In this document: piece by piece, positions 31,943 through 41,948 of the stretch
How the letters are laid out: each line of letters opens with the position of its first letter
Numbering within the stretch: position 1 is the first letter of the stretch
DNA from: Plantactinospora sp. BC1
GTDB taxonomy: Bacteria > Actinomycetota > Actinomycetes > Mycobacteriales > Micromonosporaceae
Assembly: GCF_003030345.1 (NCBI RefSeq)
Contig: NZ_CP028158.1
Span: 5,022,001 to 5,086,000, forward strand
Direction of reading: 5' to 3'
Length of the DNA stretch: 64,000 bases
Program-made: the position numbers and the translations under genes
The notes under the pieces: model-generated
What the model saw: the letters and a program-made list of their open reading frames with translations, nothing else
The model's database searches: none
What the model was told of the DNA's origin: nothing

Positions 31943-33817
31943 TTGTCACTCTTCACGCGCTTCCGTCAGGCACAGGACCAGGCACCGACGACCACGGCGG
32001 ACGGTCCGCTGCCGGACGGTCCGCTGCCGGACGGGCACTCCGAGGACGACCCCACCGCTGCCGAGGGTGACGGCGAGACCGCGGGCGGCGACGACGGTGC
32101 CGGCCCCGCTGCCGACGGAGCGGCGGCCGATGGCGGAGCGGAGGCGGCCGGCGGGGAGGCGGCCGACGGGGAGGCGGCAGAACGGCCCCGTTCGCTCGTG
32201 CGGCGGATCGCGGCGCAGGTGACGACCGCGCTCGCGGTGCTGCTCGTACTGTTCGCCCTCACCGTGGGCAACCGACCCGAGCAGTTCACCCCCGGCACGC
32301 TGGCGCGCATTCCGGTGGAGGCACTCCTCGGCCTCCTGCTCCTGCTCGCCCTGCGGCCGGGGGCGCGCCGGGTGGCGGCCGTACTCGGTGGCGTCACCCT
32401 CGGCCTGCTGGGCCTGTTGAAGCTCGTCGACGTCGGCTTCTACGCCGTACTCGCCCGGCAGTTCGACCCGGTCCTCGACTGGGTACTGCTGGACGACGCG
32501 ATCTCGTTCCTCACCGACTCCTTCGGCCGGGCCGGCGCGGTCGGCGCGGCGATCGTGGCCGTACTGCTGGTGGTCGCGGTACTCGTGCTCATGACGCTGG
32601 CGGTGCTCCGCCTGACCCACCTGGTGACCCGGCACAGCGTCGCCGCGACCCGTACCCTCGTGGTGCTCGGCGCGGCCTGGCTCGCCTGTGCGGTGCTCGG
32701 GGTGCAGATCGTTCCCGGCGTACCCGTGGCGGCCCGGAACACGGCGGGCCTGGCACACGCCCGGGCGCACCAGGTCCGCGACGGCCTGCGCAGCCAGCAG
32801 GAGTTCACCCGGCAGGCCGCCGTGGACGCCTTCCGTGACGTCCCCGGTGACCGGCTGCTCACCGGCCTGCGCGGCAAGGACGTGCTGCTGGTCTTCGTGG
32901 AGAGCTACGGGCGCAGCGCCGTCGAGGATCCGGCGATCGCGCCGCCGGTCAACGCGGCGCTCGACGCCGGCACCCGGCGGCTGGCCGCCGCCGGCTTCGG
33001 CTCGCGCAGCGCCTTCCTCACCTCACCGACGGCGGGCAGCGGCAGCTGGCTGGCCCACTCCACCTTCCTGTCCGGTCTCTGGATCGACAACCAGCAGCGG
33101 TACCGCAACATCGTCACCACCGACCGGCTCACCCTCACCGGGGCCTTCCGCCGGGCGGACTGGCGCACCGTCGGCATCATGCCGGGCGTCACCCGGGCCT
33201 GGCCCGAGGGGGAGCTGTACGACTACCAGAAGGTCTACGACTCGCGGCAGCTCGGCTACCACGGCCCGAAGTTCAGCTGGGCCACCATGCCGGACCAGTT
33301 CGTCCTGGCCGCCTTCGAACGGTACGAGCACGGTACGCCGGAGCGGGCTCCGCTGATGGCGGGGATAACCCTGGTGTCGAGCCACGCGCCCTGGACGCCC
33401 CTTCCGCAGTTCGTGGAGTGGGACGACCTCGGCGACGGGTCGGTCTTCGCGCCGATGGCGAGCCAGGGGGAGCCGAAGAGCGCGCTCTGGGGCGACCGGA
33501 GGAAGGTGCGGGCCGAGTACGGGCGGTCCATCGCGTACTCGCTGAACAGCCTCGTCTCCTATGTGGAGCGGTACGGCGACGACGACACCGTGGTCGTCTT
33601 CCTCGGTGACCACCAGCCCTCGCCGGTGGTCACCGGTACCGGTGCCAGCCGGGACGTGCCGATCACCATCGTGGCGCACGACCCGGCCGTGCTGGGGCGG
33701 ATCTCCCGGTGGGGCTGGCAGGACGGCCTGAAGCCCGGTCGGCAGGCCCCGGTCTGGCGGATGGACGCGTTCCGGGACCGCTTCCTGACCGCGTTCGGGC
33801 CCCGGACCGCCTCCTGA
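31943..33817 (+). CDS. membrane sulfatase/phosphoglycerol-transferase, LTA-synthase-like
   Basis: This 624-residue protein starts at TTG 31943, with AGGAGAGGA upstream. A long acidic Ala/Gly/Asp-rich N-terminus (about 10-85, with a DGPLP repeat) is probably cytoplasmic. Four or five membrane helices follow at about 90-265. The extracellular alkaline-phosphatase-fold domain begins near KDVLLVFVESYGRSAVED, where the residue after SYGR is the candidate nucleophile position, and has LVSSHAPWTP, YSLNSLVSYVERYGDDDTVVVFLGDHQPSP with metal ligands. The family includes lipoteichoic-acid synthases and phosphoglycerol transferases. Actinomycetes often lack classical LTA, so it may decorate another envelope polymer. 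Confidence 0.8.
   Translation: MSLFTRFRQAQDQAPTTTADGPLPDGPLPDGHSEDDPTAAEGDGETAGGDDGAGPAADGAAADGGAEAAGGEAADGEAAERPRSLVRRIAAQVTTALAVLLVLFALTVGNRPEQFTPGTLARIPVEALLGLLLLLALRPGARRVAAVLGGVTLGLLGLLKLVDVGFYAVLARQFDPVLDWVLLDDAISFLTDSFGRAGAVGAAIVAVLLVVAVLVLMTLAVLRLTHLVTRHSVAATRTLVVLGAAWLACAVLGVQIVPGVPVAARNTAGLAHARAHQVRDGLRSQQEFTRQAAVDAFRDVPGDRLLTGLRGKDVLLVFVESYGRSAVEDPAIAPPVNAALDAGTRRLAAAGFGSRSAFLTSPTAGSGSWLAHSTFLSGLWIDNQQRYRNIVTTDRLTLTGAFRRADWRTVGIMPGVTRAWPEGELYDYQKVYDSRQLGYHGPKFSWATMPDQFVLAAFERYEHGTPERAPLMAGITLVSSHAPWTPLPQFVEWDDLGDGSVFAPMASQGEPKSALWGDRRKVRAEYGRSIAYSLNSLVSYVERYGDDDTVVVFLGDHQPSPVVTGTGASRDVPITIVAHDPAVLGRISRWGWQDGLKPGRQAPVWRMDAFRDRFLTAFGPRTAS
32000..32029 (+). repeat. 15-bp in-frame tandem repeat
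   Basis: GACGGTCCGCTGCCG occurs twice head to tail inside the sulfatase gene, encoding DGPLPDGPLPDG in the disordered N-terminal tail. It is a likely slippage hotspot with no structural consequence. Confidence 0.8.
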
Positions 33818-33829
33818 CCCGGACCGACG

Positions 33830-34639
33830 TCAGGGCTTGCGACCGACCCCGCCGTACCCGTCGACCGGCTCCGCGTCGGCACTCTCCGGGCGCCACTGCG
33901 AGATGGAGACGATCCCCGGCTCCAGCAGGGTCAGGCCGTCGAAGCAGCGTTCGATCTGCTCCGGGCTGCGCAGCACGTACGGCACCGCGCCGGTGTCGTC
34001 GTAGCCCTGCTGCGCCTCGTCGAACCCCTCGGTGGTGTTGGTGCTGTCCCACAGCACCAGGTAGCTGCCGCTGGGTACGGCCGCCATCACCCGGGCCACG
34101 ATGGAGCGTGCCTCCTCGTGGTCGGCGACGTGCCCGAGTACGCCCATGAACATGACCGCGATCGGCTGGGTGAAGTTGAGGATGTTCCGGGCGTCGGCGA
34201 TGATCTGGTCGGGATCGTGGAAGTCCGCGTCGACGTAGTCGGTGACCCCCTCCGGGGTGGTGTTGCTGAGCAGCGCGCGGGCGTGCGTCAGCACGAGCGG
34301 GTCGTTGTCGACGTAGACGATCCGGGACTCCGGGGCGACGCGCTGGGCCACCTGGTGGGTGTTGTCCAGAGTGGGCAGTCCGGTGCCGATGTCGAGGAAG
34401 TTGCGGATGCCCGCCTCGGCCGCCAGGTGGTGCACGGCACGGATCAGGAAGCGCCGGGACTGCTTGGCCAGCGGGACGATCCCGGGGAACTGCTGCCGGT
34501 AGGCGTCACCGGCCTCGCGGTCGGCGGCGAAGTTGTCCTTGCCGCCCATCCAGTAGTTCCAGATCCGGGCGGAGTGTGGCACGCCGGTGTCGAGCCCGTC
34601 CGGCCGTGCGTGCTCTGCTGGCGGCGCTTCCTTCGTCAC
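33830..34639 (-). CDS. DUF574 SAM-dependent methyltransferase (copy 2)
   Basis: This 269-residue protein is assigned GTG 34639 because GGGGAA lies 5 nt upstream; a GTG ten codons earlier is possible. It carries the family signatures ARIWNYWMGGKDNFAADREAGD, IRNFLDIGTGLPTLDNTHQVAQRVAPESRIVYVDNDPLVLTHARALL (SAM pocket with VDNDP), DADFHDPDQI, and the terminal GVGRKP. The substrate is unknown. The gene converges on the membrane sulfatase with 12 nt between stops and stands alone. Compared with copy 1 it shares the same block order, so both are intact members. Confidence 0.9.
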   Translation of the reverse strand: MTKEAPPAEHARPDGLDTGVPHSARIWNYWMGGKDNFAADREAGDAYRQQFPGIVPLAKQSRRFLIRAVHHLAAEAGIRNFLDIGTGLPTLDNTHQVAQRVAPESRIVYVDNDPLVLTHARALLSNTTPEGVTDYVDADFHDPDQIIADARNILNFTQPIAVMFMGVLGHVADHEEARSIVARVMAAVPSGSYLVLWDSTNTTEGFDEAQQGYDDTGAVPYVLRSPEQIERCFDGLTLLEPGIVSISQWRPESADAEPVDGYGGVGRKP

Positions 34640-34730
34640 GTGGCTTCCCCAGGATTGCGTAGCGGACACGACCGCTCCACCGTAGATCGTCGATGCCTCG
34701 TACGCACCCTCCGATCGACCCCGGCGTTCG

Positions 34731-36056
<1,326 letters not shown>

Positions 36057-36128
36057 CGGAAGTCCGGCCTCCTCGTCCCGCTTGGTGTGGCCACCAAACC
36101 TAGCCGGTCGGCGGCGGTCCGGTACGGG

Positions 36129-37172
36129 TCAGGTGGCGAGGATGATCGTCATCGCGAGGTACGTGCCCAGCAGGAGTACGCCCTCGAAGCCGAGTCGCCC
36201 CCAGCCGCAGGTCTGCCGGACGAGCAGCCCGGCGAGCAGGATCGCGGTCATGAAGAGCCCGGTGGTGGTGATGAAGAGGTCGTCGTTGCCGGCGGCGTGG
36301 TAGATGGAGCCCTGCCGGTACGCGATGTCGCCGACCACCAGGGTGATCACGTCGAGGATGTTCCCGCCGAGGACGGCCGCGACGGCCAGGGTGACCGCAC
36401 CCCGGCGTACGGCGGCGATCGCGGTGACCGTCTCCGGCAGCCCGTTCACGATGCCGAGCAGGACCCCGCCGGTGAAGCCGGCGGTGAGGCCGGTGGTCTC
36501 GACGACGCTCTCGGCGGCCAGTGACACCGCCCAGCCGCTCGCCGCGACGAGCGCCCCGACCAGCACGAACCGCCCCCAGAGCGTGCCCGCGCGGTGCCGG
36601 TCGAGGGCACCGTGGTCCTGCGGTACGTCGGGTTGGGTCTCCTTGGTGCCGACCGCCTGCCACATCGGTCTGGTGCCGGCGGTCCGGATCAGCCGGAGCC
36701 CGCCGAGGTAGCACGCGACGATCACGGCCGAGATCGGGTGGATGCCGCCGACGGTGACGTTCGGGCTGTAACTGCCGAGCAGCGCGAGGCTGAGCAGGGC
36801 GATCAGCAGGCAGCCGAAGAGCAGGTTCGCGGAGGAGGCGGCGGCGTGTTCGAGGTTGACCCGGCGGTAGAAGGCGTCCGCGACCGCGACCGCGGTGGTC
36901 TGGGCGGCGATGCCGCCGACCGCGTTGCTGTAGCCGAGCTGGGGATGGTCGCCCGCCGCGGTGACCGCCGTCATCACGATCCCGGAGAGCCCGGTGGCGA
37001 CGCCGAAGAAGACCACGCCGAAGACGGCCTCGCCCCAACCGGTCCGGTCCGCGAGGGCGTCGCCCAGGGCGACGAGCCGGATGCTGCCGAGGATCGTGAC
37101 CAGACCGGCGACGGCGAAGACGCCGACGCTGGGGCCGAGTGCCCAGGGCGTGGCGGGTAGAAAGCCCAGCAT
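36129..37172 (-). CDS. sodium/calcium-exchanger-superfamily membrane protein
   Basis: This protein of about 347 residues is given start ATG 37172; an ATG twelve codons upstream (37208) is equally possible, and neither has a clear Shine-Dalgarno. About ten hydrophobic helices are present. Two internally repeated alpha-type motifs face each other: GWGEAVFGVVFFGVATGLSGIVMTAVTAA in the first half and GLTAGFTGGVLLGIVNGLPETVTAIAAVRRGAVTLAVAAVLGGNILDV in the second, the latter matching the G(S/N)xxxE(T)xxA core of Ca2+/cation antiporters. Ion specificity is unknown. It lies 72 nt upstream of the CNNM gene, and both may handle divalent cations. Confidence 0.8.
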   Translation of the reverse strand: MLGFLPATPWALGPSVGVFAVAGLVTILGSIRLVALGDALADRTGWGEAVFGVVFFGVATGLSGIVMTAVTAAGDHPQLGYSNAVGGIAAQTTAVAVADAFYRRVNLEHAAASSANLLFGCLLIALLSLALLGSYSPNVTVGGIHPISAVIVACYLGGLRLIRTAGTRPMWQAVGTKETQPDVPQDHGALDRHRAGTLWGRFVLVGALVAASGWAVSLAAESVVETTGLTAGFTGGVLLGIVNGLPETVTAIAAVRRGAVTLAVAAVLGGNILDVITLVVGDIAYRQGSIYHAAGNDDLFITTTGLFMTAILLAGLLVRQTCGWGRLGFEGVLLLGTYLAMTIILAT

Positions 37173-37306
37173 CGGGCGGTTATTCCCGAGTTGCCGGCTC
37201 CGAAGCATGCCGCCGGCATCGGCAGGTCCGCCCGCGCCGGCCGGGCCGGGGACCGCTCCCGGCGGTCGACCGGGGAGGCGCGCTCCCGGCGGTCAGCCGG
37301 CGGCGG

Positions 37307-38044
37307 TCACCGGTCCGGCCGGTCCAGCCACGATTCCAGCCCGTCGAGCAGCCGGTCCAGCCCGAAGGTGAAGCTCTCGTCCCAGATCCGCTCCGGGACG
37401 TACGCGGTCGCCCCGACCTCCTGCCGCCACCTGTCGTACTGCGGATGGTCCTTGGCTATCCGTCCGAGCTGGGGTTCCAGTTTCGCCACGATCTCCGTGA
37501 TCGACATGCCGGACTGCCGCATGCTGGTGACCATCGCCGAGATGGTGGTCGCCGAACCGATCGCGTACGAGGTCAGCAGCGCACTGGCGTGGGACAGCTC
37601 CAGCCCGGCGAAGCCGGCGGCGGAGAGCAGCGCCACGGTACGCTCGCCGATCCGCATCGCGTTCGGGCCGAGGTTCGGGCGTACCCCGAGCAGGCCGATC
37701 ACCCACGGGTGGCGGAGCAGCATCTCCCGGGTGCCGGCGGTCAGCACCGACGCGCCGACCCGCCAGCTCGTGTCGCCGACCTCGGGGACGTAGACCTCGC
37801 CCATCACCTCGTCGACCGCGAGTTCGAGCAGTTCGTCCTTGTTCGTCACGTACCAGTACACCGAGGTGGCGCCCGAACCCAGCCGGGTGCCGAGCCGGCG
37901 CATGCTCAGCCCGGCCAGTCCCTCGGCGTCCAGCAGCTCGATCGCGGCCCGGACGATCTGCTCACGGCTCAGCGTGGGTTGTTCGCCCCGGCCCCGGGGC
38001 GGGCGCAGCCACACCGAGTCGGTGAACGGGTCGGACTTCGGCAT
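37307..38044 (-). CDS. TetR-family repressor (TetR_C_1-like)
   Basis: This 245-residue protein starts at ATG 38044 with AAAGGA about 6 nt upstream. The N-terminal HTH lies at about 25-75: LSREQIVRAAIELLDAEGLAGLSMRRLGTRLGSGATSVYWYVTNKDELLELAVDEVMGE, where the YWYV helix resembles TetR-class drug-efflux repressors. The C-terminal half is a ligand-binding helical bundle. It is divergent from an MFS drug-efflux gene, and the 125-nt gap contains a structured operator array. The simplest model is that it represses both genes and is released by a drug the pump exports. The inducer is unknown. Confidence 0.92.
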   Translation of the reverse strand: MPKSDPFTDSVWLRPPRGRGEQPTLSREQIVRAAIELLDAEGLAGLSMRRLGTRLGSGATSVYWYVTNKDELLELAVDEVMGEVYVPEVGDTSWRVGASVLTAGTREMLLRHPWVIGLLGVRPNLGPNAMRIGERTVALLSAAGFAGLELSHASALLTSYAIGSATTISAMVTSMRQSGMSITEIVAKLEPQLGRIAKDHPQYDRWRQEVGATAYVPERIWDESFTFGLDRLLDGLESWLDRPDR

Positions 38045-38078
38045 CCCCGATCCTTTCGACCCGGCCATCCTACCGGGT

Positions 38079-38158
38079 CTCGTACAGCGTTCGAGATTTC
38101 TGGTACGCCGTTCTAATTTGCTGGTACGGTGTGCGAGATTCCTCGAACGCTGTACGAG
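38079..38158. promoter_or_regulatory. operator array between tetR and the MFS gene
   Basis: Three GTAC-headed repeats start at 38082, 38103 and 38124, exactly 21 bp apart. The outermost site, CTCGTACAGCGTTCGAG (38079-38095), is mirrored perfectly as CTCGAACGCTGTACGAG at 38142-38158. The last arm lies next to the MFS gene's ribosome binding site. This is probably a multi-dimer TetR operator controlling both directions. Confidence 0.75.
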
Positions 38159-38169
38159 CGGAGGTCCTG

Positions 38170-39699
38170 GTGTCCACATCTCATCCGCGTCGCTGGTGGA
38201 TCCTCGGCGTGCTCTGTCTGAGCCTGCTGGTGGCCGTCATCGACAACATGGTGCTCAACATCGCCATCCCGGCGCTGATCCGCGACCTCGGGGCGAGCGC
38301 CTCGGAGATCCAGTGGATCCTCGACTCGTACATCCTGGTCTTCGCCGGCCTGCTGCTCACCGCCGGCAGCCTCTCCGACCGGCACGGCCGGCGACGCGCC
38401 CTGGTGACCGGGCTGGTCGTGTTCGGCGGCGCCTCGGTACTGGCCACACTCTGCCAGACCCCCGGTCAGCTCATCGCGGCCCGGGCCCTGATGGGGGTCG
38501 GCGCCGCCTTCCTGATGCCCAGCACGCTCTCGATCCTCACCACCGTCTTCGACTCCTCCGAACGGAAGAAGGCCATCGCGATCTGGAGCTCCGTGCTGGT
38601 ACTCGGCGCGCTCGGCGGCCCGACCCTCGGCGGGCTGCTGTTGCAGCACTTCTGGTGGGGGTCGGTCTTCCTGCTCAACGTCCCGATCGCCGTCCTCGGC
38701 ATCGTCGCGGCGCTCCTGATCATCCCCGAGGCGCGCGGTCCGGCCAGCCGACCCGACGTGGTCGGTGCGCTGCTCTCCACCGCCGGCATGGCGGCGCTGG
38801 TCTGGGCGGTCATCTCGTCGGCCAAGGAGGGCTGGTCCTCCCCGCCGACCGTCGCCGGGCTGGTCGGCGCGGCCGTACTGCTCAGCGCGTTCGCGCTCTG
38901 GGAGCGCCGGGTCGCCGAGCCGATGCTGCCGATGTCGCTCTTCCGGGACCGGAACTTCGGCGGGGCCAGCCTCTCCATCGTGCTGCTCTCGCTCTCGGCC
39001 GGCGGCGTGCTGCTCGCCCTGACCCAGTACCTCCAGTTCGTCCTCGGGTACGGGCCCATGCGGGCCGGCCTGGCGTTCGTCCCGATGCTGGTCACCGTGA
39101 TGGCCTGCAACGGCCTCGGCGTACTGGTCGACCGGCGGTTCGGTGCCCGGGTCGCGATCGCCACCGGGCTGTCGCTGATGGCCGTCGGCTTCGGGGTGCT
39201 CGCCTCGATCGGGCCCGCCGACGGCTACCCGACGCTGGCCGTCGCGCTGGTCCTGATCGGGGCGGGCAGCGGCGTCACCGGACCGCCGGCCGTCGGCACC
39301 CTGCTCGCCGCGCTGCCGCCGGAACGTGCCGGCGTCGGCTCGGCGGTCAACGACACCGTGCAGCAGATCGGCACGGCGCTCAGCGTCGCGGTGCTGGGCA
39401 GCGTACTGGCCGCCGCCTACCGGGGCGCGATGCCGGCCGAGGTCACCGGTCCGGCCCGGGAATCCATCGGCGACGCCCTGCGGATCGCCACCGCCACCGG
39501 GGACGGCAACCTGGCCCGGCTGGCCCGGGACGCCTTCGTCGAGGCGATGTCCGCCACCGCGATCGTCGGGGTGGTCGGTGGCGTCGCCGCCGCCGTCGTC
39601 GCGGCGCTGACAATCCGGCCGAAGTCGACCCCGACCCCGACCCCGCCGCCGACCGCCGTACCGGTGGAAGCGGCCGGAGACGAGGTCGCCGCGCGGTAG
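38170..39699 (+). CDS. MFS multidrug efflux transporter (DHA2/QacA-like, 14 TM)
   Basis: This 509-residue transporter starts at GTG 38170 with GGAGG 5 nt upstream. The first helix and loop read WWILGVLCLSLLVAVIDNMVLNIAIPALIRDLGASASEIQWILDSYIL, and SLSDRHGRRRALVTG is the conserved loop 2-3 motif A. LGALGGPTLGGLLLQHFWWGSVFLLNVPIAV is motif C, the antiporter signature. About 14 helices are predicted, as in the DHA2 family. The C-terminal tail is a short Thr/Pro-rich stretch. It exports drugs or lipophilic cations by proton antiport, with divergent TetR control. The substrate is unknown. Confidence 0.92.
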   Translation: MSTSHPRRWWILGVLCLSLLVAVIDNMVLNIAIPALIRDLGASASEIQWILDSYILVFAGLLLTAGSLSDRHGRRRALVTGLVVFGGASVLATLCQTPGQLIAARALMGVGAAFLMPSTLSILTTVFDSSERKKAIAIWSSVLVLGALGGPTLGGLLLQHFWWGSVFLLNVPIAVLGIVAALLIIPEARGPASRPDVVGALLSTAGMAALVWAVISSAKEGWSSPPTVAGLVGAAVLLSAFALWERRVAEPMLPMSLFRDRNFGGASLSIVLLSLSAGGVLLALTQYLQFVLGYGPMRAGLAFVPMLVTVMACNGLGVLVDRRFGARVAIATGLSLMAVGFGVLASIGPADGYPTLAVALVLIGAGSGVTGPPAVGTLLAALPPERAGVGSAVNDTVQQIGTALSVAVLGSVLAAAYRGAMPAEVTGPARESIGDALRIATATGDGNLARLARDAFVEAMSATAIVGVVGGVAAAVVAALTIRPKSTPTPTPPPTAVPVEAAGDEVAAR

Positions 39700-39721
39700 C
39701 CGTGGCCGGGGCGTTCGGCGG

Positions 39722-40840
39722 CTACTCGTCGGCGAAGCGCAACACCGGCTTGATCGTACGGCCGGCATGGACGTCGTCGGCGGCGCGCTGGATCTGCCCG
39801 AAGTCGTACCCGGTGACCAGCCGGTCCACCGGTAGCCGGCCCTGCCGGTGCAGCCGGATCAGGGTCGGGATCAGCGACTGTGTCTCCGCGCCGCCGATGG
39901 TCACCCCGACCGCCGACCGGCCGGGCAGCATGGCGTTGACGTCCACCGGGACGGTGGTGCCGAACGGCGGCACGCCGACGAACGCGAAGATCCCGCCGAC
40001 CGCGAGGCTGGCCAGACCGGCCGAGATGACCGCCGGCACGCCGGTGGCGTCGAGGATCCGGTCGACGCCATGCCCGTCGGTCAGCCGGGCGAGGGCCTCG
40101 GCCAGGTCGTCCGAGCCGGTGTCGACGGTGTCGGTGGCGCCGAGTTCGCGGGCCAGCCGGAGCCGGTCCGGCACCCGGTCCACCGCGATGATCTGTGTGG
40201 CGGGGCTCAACGCGGCGGCCATCACCGCGCTCAGCCCGACGGCGCCGGTGCCGAGGACCGCGATGCTGGCGCCGGGGTACGGGCGCAGCACGTTGAAGAC
40301 GGTGCCGACGCCGGTCGCCACGCCGCAGCCGAGCGGGGCCAGCACCTCGAGCGGCGCCTCCGGGTCGACCCGGACGACGCTGCGCTCGTCGGCGAGGGCC
40401 AGCGCGGAGAAGGACGACTGCCCGAAGAAGTGGCCGTGCAGCTCGCCGCCGTCCGCCCCGGCCAGCGGGGCGGTGCCGTCCGGGCGGGCGCCGCGGAGCA
40501 GGTTGCGGGGCAGCCAGGTGTGACAGAGCGAGGGCTCGCCGCGGTGGCAGGACCGGCAGCTTCCGCAGGAGGAGAAGGAGAGCAGCACCCGGTCGCCCGG
40601 TGCCACCGAGGTGACGGCCGAGCCGACCGCCTGCACCACGCCGGCACCCTCGTGGCCGAGTACCCCGGGCAGCGGAAACGGGGCGAAGCCGGCCTGCACG
40701 GTCAGGTCGGTGTGGCACATGCCGGCGGCGACCATCCGGACCAGGACCTCGTGCTCGGCCGGGCCGTTCAGCACGATCTGCTCGACGACGAAGGGCTTGC
40801 CGGCGCCGCGGACGACCGCCGCGGTGGTGGGGAGCGGCAT
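39722..40840 (-). CDS. zinc-dependent alcohol dehydrogenase (MDR family)
   Basis: This 372-residue enzyme starts at ATG 40840 with AGGAGA upstream. Catalytic zinc ligands are C42 (GMCHTD) and H63 with E64 (LGHEG), and a further Cys at about 175 (PLGCGVATG). The structural zinc lobe is complete: C92, C95, C98 and C106 (CGSCRSCHRGEPSLC). The nucleotide-binding GTGAVGLSAVMAA is followed by AVDRVPDRLRLARELGATDTVDT, where the Asp after IIAV favours NAD. The overall pattern resembles aryl-alcohol or benzyl-alcohol dehydrogenases. It converges on the MFS gene. The physiological substrate is unknown. Confidence 0.9.
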   Translation of the reverse strand: MPLPTTAAVVRGAGKPFVVEQIVLNGPAEHEVLVRMVAAGMCHTDLTVQAGFAPFPLPGVLGHEGAGVVQAVGSAVTSVAPGDRVLLSFSSCGSCRSCHRGEPSLCHTWLPRNLLRGARPDGTAPLAGADGGELHGHFFGQSSFSALALADERSVVRVDPEAPLEVLAPLGCGVATGVGTVFNVLRPYPGASIAVLGTGAVGLSAVMAAALSPATQIIAVDRVPDRLRLARELGATDTVDTGSDDLAEALARLTDGHGVDRILDATGVPAVISAGLASLAVGGIFAFVGVPPFGTTVPVDVNAMLPGRSAVGVTIGGAETQSLIPTLIRLHRQGRLPVDRLVTGYDFGQIQRAADDVHAGRTIKPVLRFADE

Positions 40841-40932
40841 CTGGTCTCCTGCTGGTCGGTCTACCACCCGGATCGGTCGGTCAGACATCGACGATGCTGA
40901 CTGCATGTTTCTAGCGCCCGGAGCACCGGGCG

Positions 40933-41784
40933 TCAAACCCGGTGGTGACGGTCGGTGCCGGCGTCCACCGCGTCGACCAGGGTGGCCAGGGCGCCGGCCA
41001 GCGCGGCCAGGCCGTCGGTGGGCGGGCCGCCGGGTTCGACCAGGTAGCCGTCCCGCCGGATCTCCACCATCAGGGCGGTCACCCGGCGGTCCCGGCCGTA
41101 GTAGCGCAACGGCACGTAGCAACCCGCGAACGGGGTGTCGACGCCGGTGTCGCCGAAGCCGGCGAAGGCCGCCCGGCCGGCCGCCAGCAGCCAGCCCGGG
41201 GTGTGCGCCGGATCGGTGCCGAGGCAGACCGCCGGCCGCTCGGTGCCGCCGATCTCGTACGGCAGCCGCCGGCTCGGATAGGAGTGCACGTCCAGCAGGG
41301 TCACCCGACCCCGGGCCGCCAACCGGGCCGCCACCAGCTCGGTGACCGCGCGGGCGTAGGGGCGGTACCAGCGGTCGAGCAGCCGCTCCTCGGCGACCGG
41401 GTCGTCGGCGCGCAGCCGGGAACCGTCGCTGGTCCGGGTGTAGACGGCGGCCATCCCGACCGCCCGCATCGACTCCCGCTCGTCCGGGAAGCGCTCCGGG
41501 TCGACGACCAGCCGGGAGAGCAGGTTGACGAACGTCCACGGGGTACGCCGGGCGGAGCCGGCGGCCCGGGCCGCGATCAGGTCGGTGTGCGCATCGGTCA
41601 TCCGGGCCAGTTCGGCCGCCAGGGCGGCGTCGTCGAGCAGCAGCTCGGCGCGTACCTCCGGCGGGATCAGCCGACCGGCGTGCGGAACGTGCAGGACCAC
41701 CTCGCTGTCGGCGGCGCCCGGCACGACCCGGAAGCCCGCCGACCCCTCCGAGCCACCGTGCCGCACCAACCACCACCGTCGCAT
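40933..41784 (-). CDS. N-formylglutamate amidohydrolase-family protein
   Basis: This 283-residue protein starts at ATG 41784. Metal-binding family motifs are visible: LHVPHAGRLIPPEVRAELLLDD, the T-D-x-H-T segment (MTDAHTDLIAARAAG), NLLSRLVVDPERFPDERESMRAVGMAAVYTRT, VTLLDVHSYPSRRLPYE and the C-terminal MVEIRRDGYL. N-formylglutamate amidohydrolase releases formate and glutamate in histidine breakdown, but many relatives act on other N-acyl amino acids. No hut genes are nearby, so only the family is assigned. It lies 92 nt upstream of the alcohol dehydrogenase gene in the same direction. Confidence 0.8.
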   Translation of the reverse strand: MRRWWLVRHGGSEGSAGFRVVPGAADSEVVLHVPHAGRLIPPEVRAELLLDDAALAAELARMTDAHTDLIAARAAGSARRTPWTFVNLLSRLVVDPERFPDERESMRAVGMAAVYTRTSDGSRLRADDPVAEERLLDRWYRPYARAVTELVAARLAARGRVTLLDVHSYPSRRLPYEIGGTERPAVCLGTDPAHTPGWLLAAGRAAFAGFGDTGVDTPFAGCYVPLRYYGRDRRVTALMVEIRRDGYLVEPGGPPTDGLAALAGALATLVDAVDAGTDRHHRV

Positions 41785-41884
41785 CGACCCATCCCGGCGG
41801 ACGCCGACCCGGCGACGGACCGGCCACCGCAGGTCCTTGCGCGTGCCGTCGAACCCGGGCGGGTCAGCTTCCGACAGATGTACG

Positions 41885-41914
41885 TTGTTCGATCACCATT
41901 TCCGCCCGTAGCCT
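41885..41914 (+). promoter_or_regulatory. possible promoter of the first S15 peptidase gene
   Basis: TTGTTC (41885) and TAGCCT (41909) are 18 bp apart and end 34 nt before the ATG at 41949. Both boxes deviate from consensus, so this is tentative. Confidence 0.3.
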
Positions 41915-41948
41915 ACCCACGCCCCTGACCGGCGAAAAAGGAGTGTGT

